A DNA stretch of 64,000 nucleotides from Flavobacterium foetidum (GTDB taxonomy: Bacteria; Bacteroidota; Bacteroidia; Flavobacteriales; Flavobacteriaceae). The notes under the pieces were generated by a model. That model was not told the origin of the DNA. It was given only the letters and a program-made list of their open reading frames with translations, and made no database searches. Below are positions 34,535-43,571 of this stretch, one piece after another; position 1 is the first letter of the stretch; every line of letters starts with the position of its first letter. Position numbers and translations under genes: made by a program. The DNA lies in contig NZ_SJTF01000010.1 of assembly GCF_004634245.1 (NCBI RefSeq), positions 62,001-126,000 on the forward strand. The letters are read 5' to 3'.

Positions 34535-35299
34535 CTAATTCCAAATTCCGTTCATTTCGGTCAATATGATCGGTTTTCCTTCGGTCACTACAATTGTATG
34601 TTCGTGTTGCGCCATAAAACCGCCTTTATTTCCGACCATTGTCCAGCCGTCCTGCAAGGTTTCTGCATAAGTAGAAGTCGTGGCTATAAAGGTCTCAATT
34701 GCAACAACAGAATTTTTCTTAAATCGCGCTAAATTGAATCGGTCTCTGTAATTGGCAATTTCGTGCGGTTCTTCGTGAAGACTCCTTCCTACGCCGTGTC
34801 CGGTGAGGTTTTTAATCACTTTGTAGCCTCTTTTTTTGGCTTCGGTTTCCATCAAAAAGCCAATATCAGAAATGCGTACACCGCCCTTGATGTTGTAGAT
34901 TGCTTTATGCAGAATTTCCTTAGACGCTTCAATCAATTTTTGATGTTGATTGATGTCCTCTCCTATCACAAACGACGCTCCGTTGTCTGACCAAAAGCCA
35001 TCTAATTCTGCCGAAACATCGATATTGATTAAATCTCCTTCGTTAAGAATTCGTTTTTCAGACGGAATTCCATGGCAGAATTCGTTATTTACGCTAATGC
35101 AGGTGTAACCCGGAAAACCGTACGTAACGTAAGGTGCCGATTTTGCTCCTAAATCATTGAGAATCTGTGCTCCGTAATTATCAATTTCTTTTGTAGACAT
35201 TCCGGGTTTGGCATAATTTCTCATTTCTTTTAAAGCAAAAGCGACCGCCTCGCTCGCTTTCTTCATTCCGATTAATTCCGCTTCTGTTGTTATTGACAT
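34535..35299 (-). CDS. map: Type I methionine aminopeptidase
   Basis: 254 residues, normal for bacterial type I enzymes. Metal ligands are visible: the two Asp of INIDVSAELDGFWSDNGASF (about residues 90-105), His in LTGHGVGRSLHEEP near 168, Glu in AIETFIA near 200 and Glu in AQHEHTIVVTEG near 232. It removes the initiator methionine in the cytoplasm. Bacteroidota often carry a second map next to ribosomal-protein genes; this copy stands alone, so it may be the extra one. Confidence 0.93.
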   Translation of the reverse strand: MSITTEAELIGMKKASEAVAFALKEMRNYAKPGMSTKEIDNYGAQILNDLGAKSAPYVTYGFPGYTCISVNNEFCHGIPSEKRILNEGDLINIDVSAELDGFWSDNGASFVIGEDINQHQKLIEASKEILHKAIYNIKGGVRISDIGFLMETEAKKRGYKVIKNLTGHGVGRSLHEEPHEIANYRDRFNLARFKKNSVVAIETFIATTSTYAETLQDGWTMVGNKGGFMAQHEHTIVVTEGKPIILTEMNGIWN

Positions 35300-35470
35300 G
35301 CTTTTTTATTTTATGCTCCTAAAATAATACTTTTTATTTGAAATATCTTTTATAAATTGGCAAACGTGAATCCGATAAATCGCACTAATGGTTATCAAAG
35401 CCTTAATTCATAAAAAATATATGATATCTGAACTTTTAAGCCAACATAAATTAGCAAATATTCTATAAAT

Positions 35471-36022
35471 ATGGCCCAGAGGAAGGCATCAAAAATAAAG
35501 ACATGGAGCGTATTGCTTTTTCTTTTTTTTCCACTTTTAATGCAATCACAGATTGACAGCGTTAACATTCAAGGCGTTATGCATTGCAATAAAGAATTTC
35601 TAGACATTATTAAGAAAGATAAAAAGACAATTACTTATTTCATGCCAGATGATTTTGTTTGCGATTCAGTAAAATTTAAAATGGATAGTTCCTATGTTAC
35701 TGTGGAAAATAAACTTTATTTGCAACGAGTTTATTGTACGAATAGTTTTAAATTTAAAACACTAACAGACAAAGCAAATAAAGTATTTTATATTCACAAT
35801 CTAGTAAATAATCAAAAGAGGAAGATTGAATTTACCGAGCCTTGTGAAATCACATTCAAAGGAGTAAAACTCAATAATAATGTAATTCACAAATATTATT
35901 TTAGAGCATTCTACGATATTTATGGACAAAACTTTAGCCTTGCTCTTGGTGAAAAGGAAAGAATTATAATAAACAGAGATTTTGCGGAATATCCGCCTTG
36001 TAAACAAACAAATTCAAGATAA
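35471..36022 (+). CDS. Secreted hypothetical protein
   Basis: 183 residues. A basic start and hydrophobic stretch (WSVLLFLFFPLLMQSQ) form a signal peptide of about 27 residues. The rest is beta-rich with four cysteines (CNKEF, VCDS, YCTN, EPCEI). No family recognised. It ends 16 bp before the DUF6882 gene. Confidence 0.65.
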   Translation: MAQRKASKIKTWSVLLFLFFPLLMQSQIDSVNIQGVMHCNKEFLDIIKKDKKTITYFMPDDFVCDSVKFKMDSSYVTVENKLYLQRVYCTNSFKFKTLTDKANKVFYIHNLVNNQKRKIEFTEPCEITFKGVKLNNNVIHKYYFRAFYDIYGQNFSLALGEKERIIINRDFAEYPPCKQTNSR

Positions 36023-36038
36023 AAAAAATATAAAAACT

Positions 36039-36752
36039 ATGGGATTTTTTGACAAAATTTTTAAGCAAGACAAAACCAAAACATCAAGCAATACTGCACA
36101 ATTAAGAACAGAACAGCAACTTCTCGAACGATATGCTGGAATTGTAATGGATAGACAATTGGATTTTGGAGATTTGATTGGAGAGAATAATTGGAATATC
36201 AATATTAGCAATCAAGAAATCAGTTTTGGAGCTGATTTTGTTTTTCCGATTCAGGTTTTGGGTACTGTTTCGCATTCTTCGCAAACTTGGCTTTGGTCTT
36301 GGGCCAATAAGCAATCTGGGCTTCCGGAGAGCATTATTCAGGATGCTTTAAAACTGAAAAAATACGGCGAAGAGAATGAAATTGATCTTTTGCGCAAAGA
36401 CACATTCAGTTTTACCAAAGACGACCTGCATTTAATGGGAATCATAGCTTCTGGGATTAACAATTCAAGCGGTTATTATATTTGCGATTATGGCCAGGGA
36501 GCCATGGTTGTAACTATAAAAAGTGAGCAGATAGACAAAGCTCGAACAGAGAATCATTTGAGAATTATGACTGTTTTTCCGCAATTGATATCAGAGTTTG
36601 AGGTAAATCATAATACAGCCCTAACCTATTACCTAACAGACAAAGGTTATTCTATTTCTGAAAACGGAAGCCGACTAATAGCTTCAAAAAATGGAGAAAC
36701 GGTTACAGCCGAATTTGATGAATTGAGCAGACTTACAAAACTGAATGGATAA
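36039..36752 (+). CDS. DUF6882 family protein
   Basis: 237 residues from the ATG at 36039 (the frame is open upstream over the previous gene's end). MGFFDKIFKQ leads into a domain with WNINISNQEISFG, PIQVLGTVSHSSQTWLWSWANKQSG near residue 75, and MGIIASGI, which matches DUF6882. The family is found in many bacteria, often near polymorphic-toxin immunity genes. Cytoplasmic. Overlaps the next gene by 8 bp. Confidence 0.75.
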   Translation: MGFFDKIFKQDKTKTSSNTAQLRTEQQLLERYAGIVMDRQLDFGDLIGENNWNINISNQEISFGADFVFPIQVLGTVSHSSQTWLWSWANKQSGLPESIIQDALKLKKYGEENEIDLLRKDTFSFTKDDLHLMGIIASGINNSSGYYICDYGQGAMVVTIKSEQIDKARTENHLRIMTVFPQLISEFEVNHNTALTYYLTDKGYSISENGSRLIASKNGETVTAEFDELSRLTKLNG

Positions 36753-37284
36753 GAATTTTAAATATCAATTAACACGAACCTGTAAAGACTACCAAAACAA
36801 AGATGTTTTTGAGCTCACCAAAATAGAATGCGCATTTAGTCTTTATAATTTTAAAGAAATTTGGAACAAAGAATGTTCAAACTGTTTTAGCACAGCTTGT
36901 TATTCGTTGTCAAAATCTTTCGTCGCAGTAGATCAGGAAATCTTAGATCTTTGGGGCAATAACGAAAAATTGCATTTGGACGAACAGGACGAAGAAATAA
37001 TTCTAGCAGAAATGGATTATCTGCCTTTGTTATTGTCTTCTGTACACGAAAATAAGTATTTGAAAAGAAAAACAGAAATACTACTAGAAGCCTTGTGTGT
37101 GCTTTTGTATGACAATACTGTTGCATCAGAAGAATTTACAAGGGAAGAAAATAAAGAAAGAGAAAAAAATGCAACACTTATTAGATTGGAATTGATAAGA
37201 CTAAAAGACCAAATAAAGGCTTCTGAAAAATACATGATGGATTATATCAAAGAAGTTGCTTTCCCTCAAATCGGAATTGAATAA
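36745..37284 (+). CDS. Hypothetical protein translationally coupled to DUF6882
   Basis: 179 residues, soluble, acidic. It starts 8 bp inside the DUF6882 gene, so the two are coupled. Cysteines cluster at CSNCFSTACYS near residue 40. A long charged C-terminal helix (EFTREENKEREKNATLI) follows. No family recognised. Confidence 0.65.
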   Translation: MDKNFKYQLTRTCKDYQNKDVFELTKIECAFSLYNFKEIWNKECSNCFSTACYSLSKSFVAVDQEILDLWGNNEKLHLDEQDEEIILAEMDYLPLLLSSVHENKYLKRKTEILLEALCVLLYDNTVASEEFTREENKEREKNATLIRLELIRLKDQIKASEKYMMDYIKEVAFPQIGIE

Positions 37285-37326
37285 ATAATAGGACAATTAG
37301 TTTTAAAAATTTATTTTAGACATTTA

Positions 37327-38307
37327 CTAATCAATCGTGATAGTAACGGGAAAACTAGCTAAAAAGTCTACTTTTTTTCCATTATTAATAGCGGGTTCTA
37401 TTACCTTCAGTTTGTTTATACTGTTGGCTACATCTTCACAAAGTTTCTTGTTCGGGTGGGTTACCGTAATGTTGATAATCTCATTTTCCTTGGTAGCAAT
37501 AAATTTTAACCAAAATTTGTAGCTACCAGGAACCAAATAAGATTCGTCAACCATAATCTGTCTTGAGATGCTTATTTTAAAGCAATCTAATGATTTTTCG
37601 TTTTTAATTGAACATTCGTTAGTGATAGGGATCTTTTCTACATTATTGAATTGAAACAAATCTTGTTTGCTTATTTCTCGATATACTAATTCTTTCTTTG
37701 GAACAAATTGGCGTAAGAGTTTTTTTTCTCCTTCATTTCTTTCATATTCTAAGGTAACAACGTATTCTAGTCCTTGCTTTTTAAGTTCAATAGAAATTTT
37801 TCTATTATTATCGTTATCATCAATTTTATCACCAAATCCTGTTTCTACATCGTGGTTAGAGTCAGAGTAATGAAGAGGTTTTTTAGGCGTTATTTTTTCC
37901 AGCTCTATTTTTTTCTCTTTTAAGAATTTTCTAGCATCAATACCATTTGAAAAATGATAATAGCTCCATAAAATAAGAGAGTTTTGATAGTATTTATCAA
38001 TTTCTGTAAAAGAACTTGAGATAGATAATTGAATTTTTATGCTGTCTGCGCTAGGCTAAACATCTTTGGCTATTTTTGGGTCTAGATAACCATAAAATGT
38101 TTTAATGGTAACATCATTTTGAGTTAAAATACCCTTGGTTCCCTTTTTTATGAACCCATATTGTTTGATTGCATCGTAAATGGTGTCTCTGCTTGCTTCT
38201 AAAGGAAGGTTAAAGAACAATTTATTAACATCGCTTTGAGCATACGAATTCAATAAACTAAAAAAGTATATCAAAATGGCTGTAAGTTTTTTGTTCTGTG
38301 ATTTCAT
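37327..38307 (-). pseudogene. Secreted protein with TonB-C-like end, broken by one in-frame TAG
   Basis: A single reading frame of 326 sense codons runs from the ATG at 38307 (signal peptide LTAILIYFFSLLNSYAQ) to the stop at 37327, interrupted only by TAG at 38058-38056 after codon 83. I read all 132 codons between that stop and 37659 and found no other stop, no frameshift, and no ATG that could restart. The last 100 residues end in VDFLASFPVTITID, resembling the C-terminal domain of TonB-like energy-transducing proteins. The stop could come from CAG or TGG by one base change; readthrough or a sequencing error are the alternatives. Confidence 0.75.
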
Positions 38308-38461
38308 ATTTTACAAATAAAACTTAAAGATGCTTACGACATTATCAGGTAGATTTTTGGTCAATTATAAATGTTTTTGATCAATACAATAGTACAGAAA
38401 AAAGAAACGCTTTGAGGATTTTTTTGTGTTAATCCGCCAAAACTCCTGCAAAAAAGGCAAA

Positions 38462-38495
38462 AAAAAACTCCTTAAATTTCTTAAGGAGTTTTTTT
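38462..38495 (-). terminator. Terminator downstream of tRNA-Val
   Basis: AAAAAACTCCTTAA pairs perfectly with TTAAGGAGTTTTTT around 5 nt; T run on the minus strand directly behind the tRNA. Confidence 0.8.
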
Positions 38496-38496
38496 G

Positions 38497-38571
38497 TGGG
38501 CGATGAGGGGTTCGAACCCCCGACCCCCTCGGTGTAAACGAGGTGCTCTGAACCAGCTGAGCTAATCGCCC
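38497..38571 (-). tRNA. tRNA-Val (anticodon TAC)
   Basis: On the minus strand the cloverleaf is complete: acceptor GGGCGAT/ATCGCCC, D arm AGCTCAGCTGGTTCAGAGC, anticodon stem CCTCG/CGAGG around TTTACAC (anticodon TAC), and T arm GGGGG-TTCGAAC-CCCTC. Discriminator base A; the CCA end is not encoded. No attachment-site duplication or integrase is nearby. Confidence 0.95.
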
Positions 38572-38783
38572 TATTTTATTAGGTTGCCATCATTTGTGAT
38601 TGCGAGTGCAAATATACAGCTAGATTTTATATCTACAAGCATATTTTAAAAAAAAATGAAATAAATTTTAGTTCTTCTGTTTATAATCTTATTTTTCAGA
38701 CTCTTAAAAAACAAAGAGTTTTTTCTCTTTTCTTATAATTTCGTTAAAAAGCCAAATTCAATCCTCTAATTCTTATTATTCCT

Positions 38784-38813
38784 TTGTAGTGATTTGACTT
38801 AGTCATACATTTG
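38784..38813 (+). promoter_or_regulatory. Consensus promoter of the ABC exporter
   Basis: TTG (38784-38786), 19-bp spacer, TACATTTG (38806-38813): a full Bacteroidota promoter, 24 bp before the ATG at 38838. Confidence 0.7.
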
Positions 38814-38837
38814 CATACCTAAAAATAGTAAAATCTA

Positions 38838-40622
38838 ATGGCACGATTAAAAGAAAATGATTTACCAAAATCAAAAATAACGGCTACCTCACTTAATAAA
38901 GCAAAAACAATATTTACATACGCAGGGCATCATAAATGGAAATTCTTCATTGGTTTGATTTTTCTACTACTTACCGGTGCCACTGCCCTTGCCTTTCCAA
39001 AATTAATGGGAATGCTGGTAGATTGCGTAAAAAACAAAGACAACGACCAAGCAAATACAATAGCGTTAGGTTTAATTGTTATTCTGTTTTTGCAATCCTT
39101 CTTCTCTTTCTTCAGATTATCATTGTTTGTCAACTTTACCGAAAATACACTGGCCAACCTTCGTTTAGCTTTGTATACTAATTTGGTAAAACTGCCAATG
39201 ACTTTCTTTTCGCAGAAAAGAGTCGGCGAACTAAACAGTCGTATCAGCGCGGATATCACGCAAATTCAGGACACTTTAACCACAACAATTGCAGAGTTTC
39301 TGCGTCAGTTTATTTTAATTATTGGAGGAATTATCCTTTTAGCAACCGAAAGCTTTAAACTTACTTTGTTAATGCTTTCCGTTGTTCCGTTAGTCGCAAT
39401 TGCAGCAGTAATTTTTGGTAGATTCATTAGAAAATACTCCAAAAAAGTACAAGATCAAGTTGCCGAAAGTCAGGTAATTGTTGAAGAAACAATGCAGGGA
39501 ATCAGCATCGTGAAGGCTTTTGCTAACGAATGGTACGAAATAGCGCGTTATAAAGGTAAAATCAGCGATGTTGTAAAACTGGCCATCAAAGGCGGTAAAT
39601 ACCGTGGTTATTTTGCTTCTTTCATCATTTTCTGCCTGTTTGGAGCAATTGTAGCAGTAGTTTGGTATGGCGTTCGCTTGAGTATTGCTGGCGAAATGAG
39701 TGTCGGGCAATTAATTTCGTTTGTATTGTATTCTACGTTTGTAGGAGCTTCTTTTGGAGGCATAGCCGAATTATATGCACAAATACAGAAAGCAATCGGT
39801 GCAACAGAAAGAGTTTTTGAATTATTAGACGAAAGTCCAGAAAAAATCGCTTCTGATTCTAAGAGAAATCAGGAGAAAATTAAAGGAAATGTTACCTTCA
39901 AAAATGTTGCGTTCAGTTATCCGACCCGTCAGGAAATCCAAGTTTTAAAAGACGTTAATTTTAAGGCCGAATTTGGGCAGAAAATAGCAATCGTTGGGCC
40001 TAGTGGCGCCGGGAAATCTACCATATCATCTTTGTTGCTTCGTTTCTACGATATTACTTCGGGGGAAATAACCGTAGACGAAAAAAATATTTACGATTAC
40101 GATTTGGAAACCCTTCGCGGCAACATGAGTATAGTGCCTCAGGATGTCATTTTATTTGGCGGAACGATTAGAGAAAATATCGCTTACGGAAAACCAGATG
40201 CGACCGACGAAGAAATTATTCAGGCAGCAAAACAAGCCAATGCCTTTAATTTTGTTGATGGCTTCCCAGAAAAGTTTGAAACTTTGGTTGGAGAGCGCGG
40301 CGTAAAATTGTCTGGCGGGCAACGTCAACGTATTGCAATTGCACGAGCTTTGCTTAAAAATCCAAGTATTCTGATTTTAGATGAAGCAACTTCATCTCTA
40401 GACAGCGAAAGCGAAAAACTGGTTCAGGAAGCTTTGGAAGTTCTGATGGAAGGAAGAACCAGCATCATTATTGCTCATCGTCTCTCAACTATCAGAAACG
40501 CAGATAAAATCTTAGTTCTTGACAACGGAAAAATCTCTGAAGAAGGAACACATCAAGAATTAATAAACCTAGAAAACGGAATTTACAAAAACCTAAGCAA
40601 TCTGCAGTTTAGTAATTCTTAA
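38838..40622 (+). CDS. ABC transporter, fused permease and ATPase (exporter type)
   Basis: 594 residues, half-transporter. Six membrane helices between about residue 35 and 310 form the exporter permease. The ATPase has Walker A GPSGAGKST near 392, signature LSGGQRQR near 495, and Walker B ILDEATSSLD followed by the H-loop AHRLST. Related to MsbA/LmrA-type lipid or drug exporters; works as a dimer in the cytoplasmic membrane. Substrate unknown. Single gene with promoter and terminator. Confidence 0.92.
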   Translation: MARLKENDLPKSKITATSLNKAKTIFTYAGHHKWKFFIGLIFLLLTGATALAFPKLMGMLVDCVKNKDNDQANTIALGLIVILFLQSFFSFFRLSLFVNFTENTLANLRLALYTNLVKLPMTFFSQKRVGELNSRISADITQIQDTLTTTIAEFLRQFILIIGGIILLATESFKLTLLMLSVVPLVAIAAVIFGRFIRKYSKKVQDQVAESQVIVEETMQGISIVKAFANEWYEIARYKGKISDVVKLAIKGGKYRGYFASFIIFCLFGAIVAVVWYGVRLSIAGEMSVGQLISFVLYSTFVGASFGGIAELYAQIQKAIGATERVFELLDESPEKIASDSKRNQEKIKGNVTFKNVAFSYPTRQEIQVLKDVNFKAEFGQKIAIVGPSGAGKSTISSLLLRFYDITSGEITVDEKNIYDYDLETLRGNMSIVPQDVILFGGTIRENIAYGKPDATDEEIIQAAKQANAFNFVDGFPEKFETLVGERGVKLSGGQRQRIAIARALLKNPSILILDEATSSLDSESEKLVQEALEVLMEGRTSIIIAHRLSTIRNADKILVLDNGKISEEGTHQELINLENGIYKNLSNLQFSNS

Positions 40623-40667
40623 ATGTTTAAAATTCCAATTTTTAAATTCCAAATTCCAATAAAAAAC

Positions 40668-40692
40668 TCCGTTTGCAATAAACGGATTTTTT
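40668..40692 (+). terminator. Terminator of the ABC exporter gene
   Basis: TCCGTTT pairs with AAACGGA around 5 nt and a T run follows. Confidence 0.7.
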
Positions 40693-40710
40693 ATTGTATT
40701 ATTTAAAGCA

Positions 40711-40741
40711 AACCCGACACGTTTTAAAAACTTGTCGGGTT
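40711..40741. terminator. CCCGACA hairpin, copy 1
   Basis: AACCCGACA (40711-40719) pairs with TGTCGGGTT (40733-40741); the inner GTTTT/AAAAC also pairs, with one mismatch between. The same element with perfect 15-bp arms is at 48872. Lies between converging exporter and proline dehydrogenase genes, so it may end the latter. Confidence 0.65.
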
Positions 40742-40792
40742 ATAAATATTTTGGAATTTGAATTTAAAAAATTGGAATTTACAACTAAAATT

Positions 40793-41962
40793 TTATTTTC
40801 CTTTTCTTCTATTGCGTTCTGTCTTGATCATAGATAATTCACGGCTTGTCTGACCGGCAACAGAAGTATTTTCTTCTGCACGACGAATTAAGTACGGCAT
40901 CACATCTTTAACAGGTCCGAAAGGAAGATATTTAGCAACATTATAACCGTTTTCGGCTAAGTTGTAGCTAATGTTGTCGCTCATTCCGTACAATTGCCCA
41001 AACCATATTCTAGAATCGTTTTTAGCCATTCCTTTTCCTGCCATCATCTCCATTAACTTGTACGAACTTGCCTCATTGTGAGTGCCGGCAAAAATGGCCA
41101 TTTTGTCAATATGGTCTAACATATAATGAACAGCGCTGTCGTAATTTACATCAGTTGCCTCTTTAGAGACACAGATAGGAGAAACATAACCTTTCTCTTC
41201 AGCACGTTTGTTTTCCTTTTCCATATAAGCACCACGAACCAGTTTCATTCCGATGTAGAAACCTTCTTTTTTAGCGGTTTCGTGTAGTTTTTTCAAATAA
41301 TCCAAACGATCCCATCGGTACATCTGTAATGTATTAAAAACAATGGCCTTCTCTTTATTGTATTTACGCATCATATCAGTAACCAAATCATCTGCTGCGT
41401 CCTGCATCCAGCTTTCTTCTCCATCAATTAATAATGCTACATCTTTTTTATAAGCTTCGCTGCAGATTTTATCAAAACGCTCCACCACTCTATTCCATTC
41501 TGCTTGTTCTGCCGGAATCAAAGTTTGTTTTTCTCCAAGTTTCTCATACAATTCGAAACGTCCTAAACCGGTCGGTTTAAAAACGGCAAACGGAATTGCA
41601 AGACGTTCTTTGGCAAATTCTACTGTTCTTAATGTCATTTCCAGAGCAGCGTCAAATTGCTCCTCTTCTTCTTTTCCTTCAACAGAATAATCCAATACAG
41701 AAGATACGCCTTTGGTAAACATTTTGTCTACTACCGTTAAGCAGTCATTTTCGTTTACGCCGCCGCAAAAGTGATCAAACACCGTAGCGCGAATCAGTCC
41801 TTCAACCGGAAGATGCGCTTTAATAGCGAAGTTAGTAACAGCCGTTCCGATTCGTACCAAAGGTTCGCTGTCAATCATTTTAAAAAGAAAATAAGCCCTG
41901 TCAAGTTCTGTATCGCTTTTTAAAGCAAATGCAACCTGAGTGTTATCGAATATTTTTTCCAT
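40793..41962 (-). CDS. Proline dehydrogenase
   Basis: 389 residues from the ATG at 41962. A TTG-started longer frame at 41983 is rejected because that codon is inside the -7 element. The FAD-barrel of the PRODH family is visible: AIVFNTLQMYRWDRL, MKLVRGAYMEKE near residue 240, FGQLYGMSDNISY near 325 and the substrate-binding YLPFGPVKDVMPYLIRRAEEN with paired Arg. It oxidises proline to pyrroline-5-carboxylate at the membrane. Monofunctional: no P5C dehydrogenase domain, unlike PutA. Confidence 0.92.
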   Translation of the reverse strand: MEKIFDNTQVAFALKSDTELDRAYFLFKMIDSEPLVRIGTAVTNFAIKAHLPVEGLIRATVFDHFCGGVNENDCLTVVDKMFTKGVSSVLDYSVEGKEEEEQFDAALEMTLRTVEFAKERLAIPFAVFKPTGLGRFELYEKLGEKQTLIPAEQAEWNRVVERFDKICSEAYKKDVALLIDGEESWMQDAADDLVTDMMRKYNKEKAIVFNTLQMYRWDRLDYLKKLHETAKKEGFYIGMKLVRGAYMEKENKRAEEKGYVSPICVSKEATDVNYDSAVHYMLDHIDKMAIFAGTHNEASSYKLMEMMAGKGMAKNDSRIWFGQLYGMSDNISYNLAENGYNVAKYLPFGPVKDVMPYLIRRAEENTSVAGQTSRELSMIKTERNRRKGK

Positions 41963-41980
41963 TAAGTCTAGTTTTTCATG

Positions 41981-41988
41981 CAAAGATA
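41981..41988 (-). promoter_or_regulatory. Promoter -7 element of proline dehydrogenase
   Basis: TATCTTTG on the minus strand, ending 18 bp before the chosen ATG. It fixes the start codon, since the longer frame would begin inside it. Confidence 0.55.
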
Positions 41989-42170
41989 TAGAGAGTTTTG
42001 AATATTATTTATCAAAACATGTCATATTTTTTAATATCTTTAATATGATTGTTGTTTTGGGAAGCTTATAGCCCGAATTTGAGAATAACTAATTTAATCT
42101 CCTCCAAATCAAAACAGAATTTTAAACAAATTAGAATCAAAGTTTGAATATTAATTAGCCAAAATTGCCT

Positions 42171-42178
42171 TATTTTTG
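42171..42178 (+). promoter_or_regulatory. Promoter -7 element of aroB
   Basis: TATTTTTG, 25 bp before the ATG at 42204. A TTTG at 42143-42146 is a possible -33 element, at slightly long spacing (24 bp). Confidence 0.45.
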
Positions 42179-42203
42179 CGCTTTTCAAATTAACTAAAGA
42201 ACT

Positions 42204-43271
42204 ATGCAGTCTATTCAAGCCAATAACTACCTCGTACATTTCAACCAAAATGCTTACGAAGCTTTAAATAATCATTTAAGAGAGAATAAGTATTCTAACA
42301 TATTTATAATCGTAGACGATCAGACAAATGAATATTGTCTTCCTAAATTTATTTCACATTTAGAGACTGATTTGGCTATAGAAATTATTGAATTTGAATC
42401 TGGAGAAGCCAATAAAAATATCGAAACTTGTATTGAAATCTGGAATATCCTAACGGAGCTGGGAGCAGATAGAAAAACATTGGTTATTAATGTTGGCGGT
42501 GGCGTGGTTACAGATTTAGGCGGTTTTGTGGCTTCTACCTTTAAAAGAGGCGTAGATTTCATCAATGTTCCTACAACTCTGCTTTCTATGGTTGATGCTT
42601 CTGTTGGAGGAAAAACCGGAGTCGACTTAGGGAATCTTAAAAACCAAATTGGCGTAATTAATGTGCCACAAATGGTCTTAATTGATACCGAATACCTCGA
42701 AACCTTGCCTCAGACCGAAATGCGTTCTGGTTTGGCCGAAATGCTAAAACACGGACTTATATATGATGCCCCTTATTGGAGACAGTTTTCTGATTTAAAA
42801 TCGATTGTTTTCGACGAATTGGATCAATTGATTTATCGTTCAGTCGAAATCAAAAACGAAATTGTAATTCAGGATCCTACCGAGAAAAACATTCGTAAAG
42901 CCTTAAATTTCGGACATACTTTAGGTCATGCGATTGAAGGATATTTTTTAGAAAACGAAGAAAAAACTACGCTACTGCACGGAGAGGCAATCGCGGTTGG
43001 TATGATTCTGGAAAGCTTTATTTCACTCCAGAAAAACCTGATTTCCGCAGAAGAGTATCGTGAAATCAAAACCATTATAAAAGGTATTTATGACGATGTA
43101 GTTTTCGAAGATAATGATATTGATCCGATCTTGGAATTACTTATTCACGACAAAAAAAATGAGTACGGAATGATTCAATTTGCATTGATTGAAGGAATCG
43201 GAAAAATAAAAATTAACCAATCTGTTGAAAATAAATTGATTCTAGAAGCGTTTCAAGATTATAAATCTTAA
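42204..43271 (+). CDS. aroB: 3-dehydroquinate synthase
   Basis: 355 residues, normal length. Clear family motifs: GGGVVTDLGGFVASTFKRG (NAD binding) near residue 97, PTTLLSMVDASVGGKTGVD near 126, and metal-binding Glu and His in the RSGLAEMLKHGLIYD, FGHTLGHAIE and LLHGEAIAVGM blocks. Converts DAHP to 3-dehydroquinate in the shikimate pathway. Divergent from proline dehydrogenase. Confidence 0.95.
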   Translation: MQSIQANNYLVHFNQNAYEALNNHLRENKYSNIFIIVDDQTNEYCLPKFISHLETDLAIEIIEFESGEANKNIETCIEIWNILTELGADRKTLVINVGGGVVTDLGGFVASTFKRGVDFINVPTTLLSMVDASVGGKTGVDLGNLKNQIGVINVPQMVLIDTEYLETLPQTEMRSGLAEMLKHGLIYDAPYWRQFSDLKSIVFDELDQLIYRSVEIKNEIVIQDPTEKNIRKALNFGHTLGHAIEGYFLENEEKTTLLHGEAIAVGMILESFISLQKNLISAEEYREIKTIIKGIYDDVVFEDNDIDPILELLIHDKKNEYGMIQFALIEGIGKIKINQSVENKLILEAFQDYKS

Positions 43272-43291
43272 ACTTTTTTTAATCGAAAGCG

Positions 43292-43323
43292 TTGCATTTG
43301 GTATATTTTATTTTTTACATTTG
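43292..43323 (+). promoter_or_regulatory. Promoter upstream of the arginine decarboxylase leader ORF
   Basis: TTG (43292-43294), 21 bp, TACATTTG (43316-43323). The -7 element ends four bases before an ATG at 43328, so transcription may start at that ATG. Confidence 0.55.
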
Positions 43324-43327
43324 CCCC

Positions 43328-43507
43328 ATGAAAACAAACAAACAGCGAAGACAATTCAGCTCTTACAGAAACCGCCTCAACAGTTCTTTATTAAGAATGT
43401 TGAACCGTTTTTATAATAGTAAAAGTCCGTTCTGTTTTGATGTTTTCCAATGTTCAAAAGCCGAGCACGAAAAACTGCCGATTATATTTGCCAATATTAG
43501 AGTTTGA
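43328..43507 (+). CDS. Small basic ORF in the arginine decarboxylase leader
   Basis: 59 codons from an ATG directly after a consensus promoter: MKTNKQRRQFSSYRNRLNSS start, strongly basic with several Arg, then SPFCFDVFQCSKAEHEKLP. No known family. It ends 64 bp before the decarboxylase gene. The basic, Arg-rich start and its place before an arginine-consuming enzyme make a leader-peptide role conceivable, but it may equally be a small protein or chance. Confidence 0.4.
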   Translation: MKTNKQRRQFSSYRNRLNSSLLRMLNRFYNSKSPFCFDVFQCSKAEHEKLPIIFANIRV

Positions 43508-43571
43508 ATCAAGATTTAGCCCCAAAACAGCACTAAATTATCCATTCACAATTCTAAATTTTGACAACTAA

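Noticed and set aside
38056..38058. Selenocysteine or pyrrolysine recoding at the in-frame stop
   Set aside because: The codon is TAG, not TGA; no pyl genes or PYLIS-like structure are visible here, so a nonsense mutation is simpler.
38497..38571. tRNA as integration site of an island
   Set aside because: No integrase and no duplicated tRNA end were found in the flanking sequence.
41963..41983. TTG start for proline dehydrogenase
   Set aside because: The TTG is part of the -7 element TATCTTTG; the ATG at 41962 is used.
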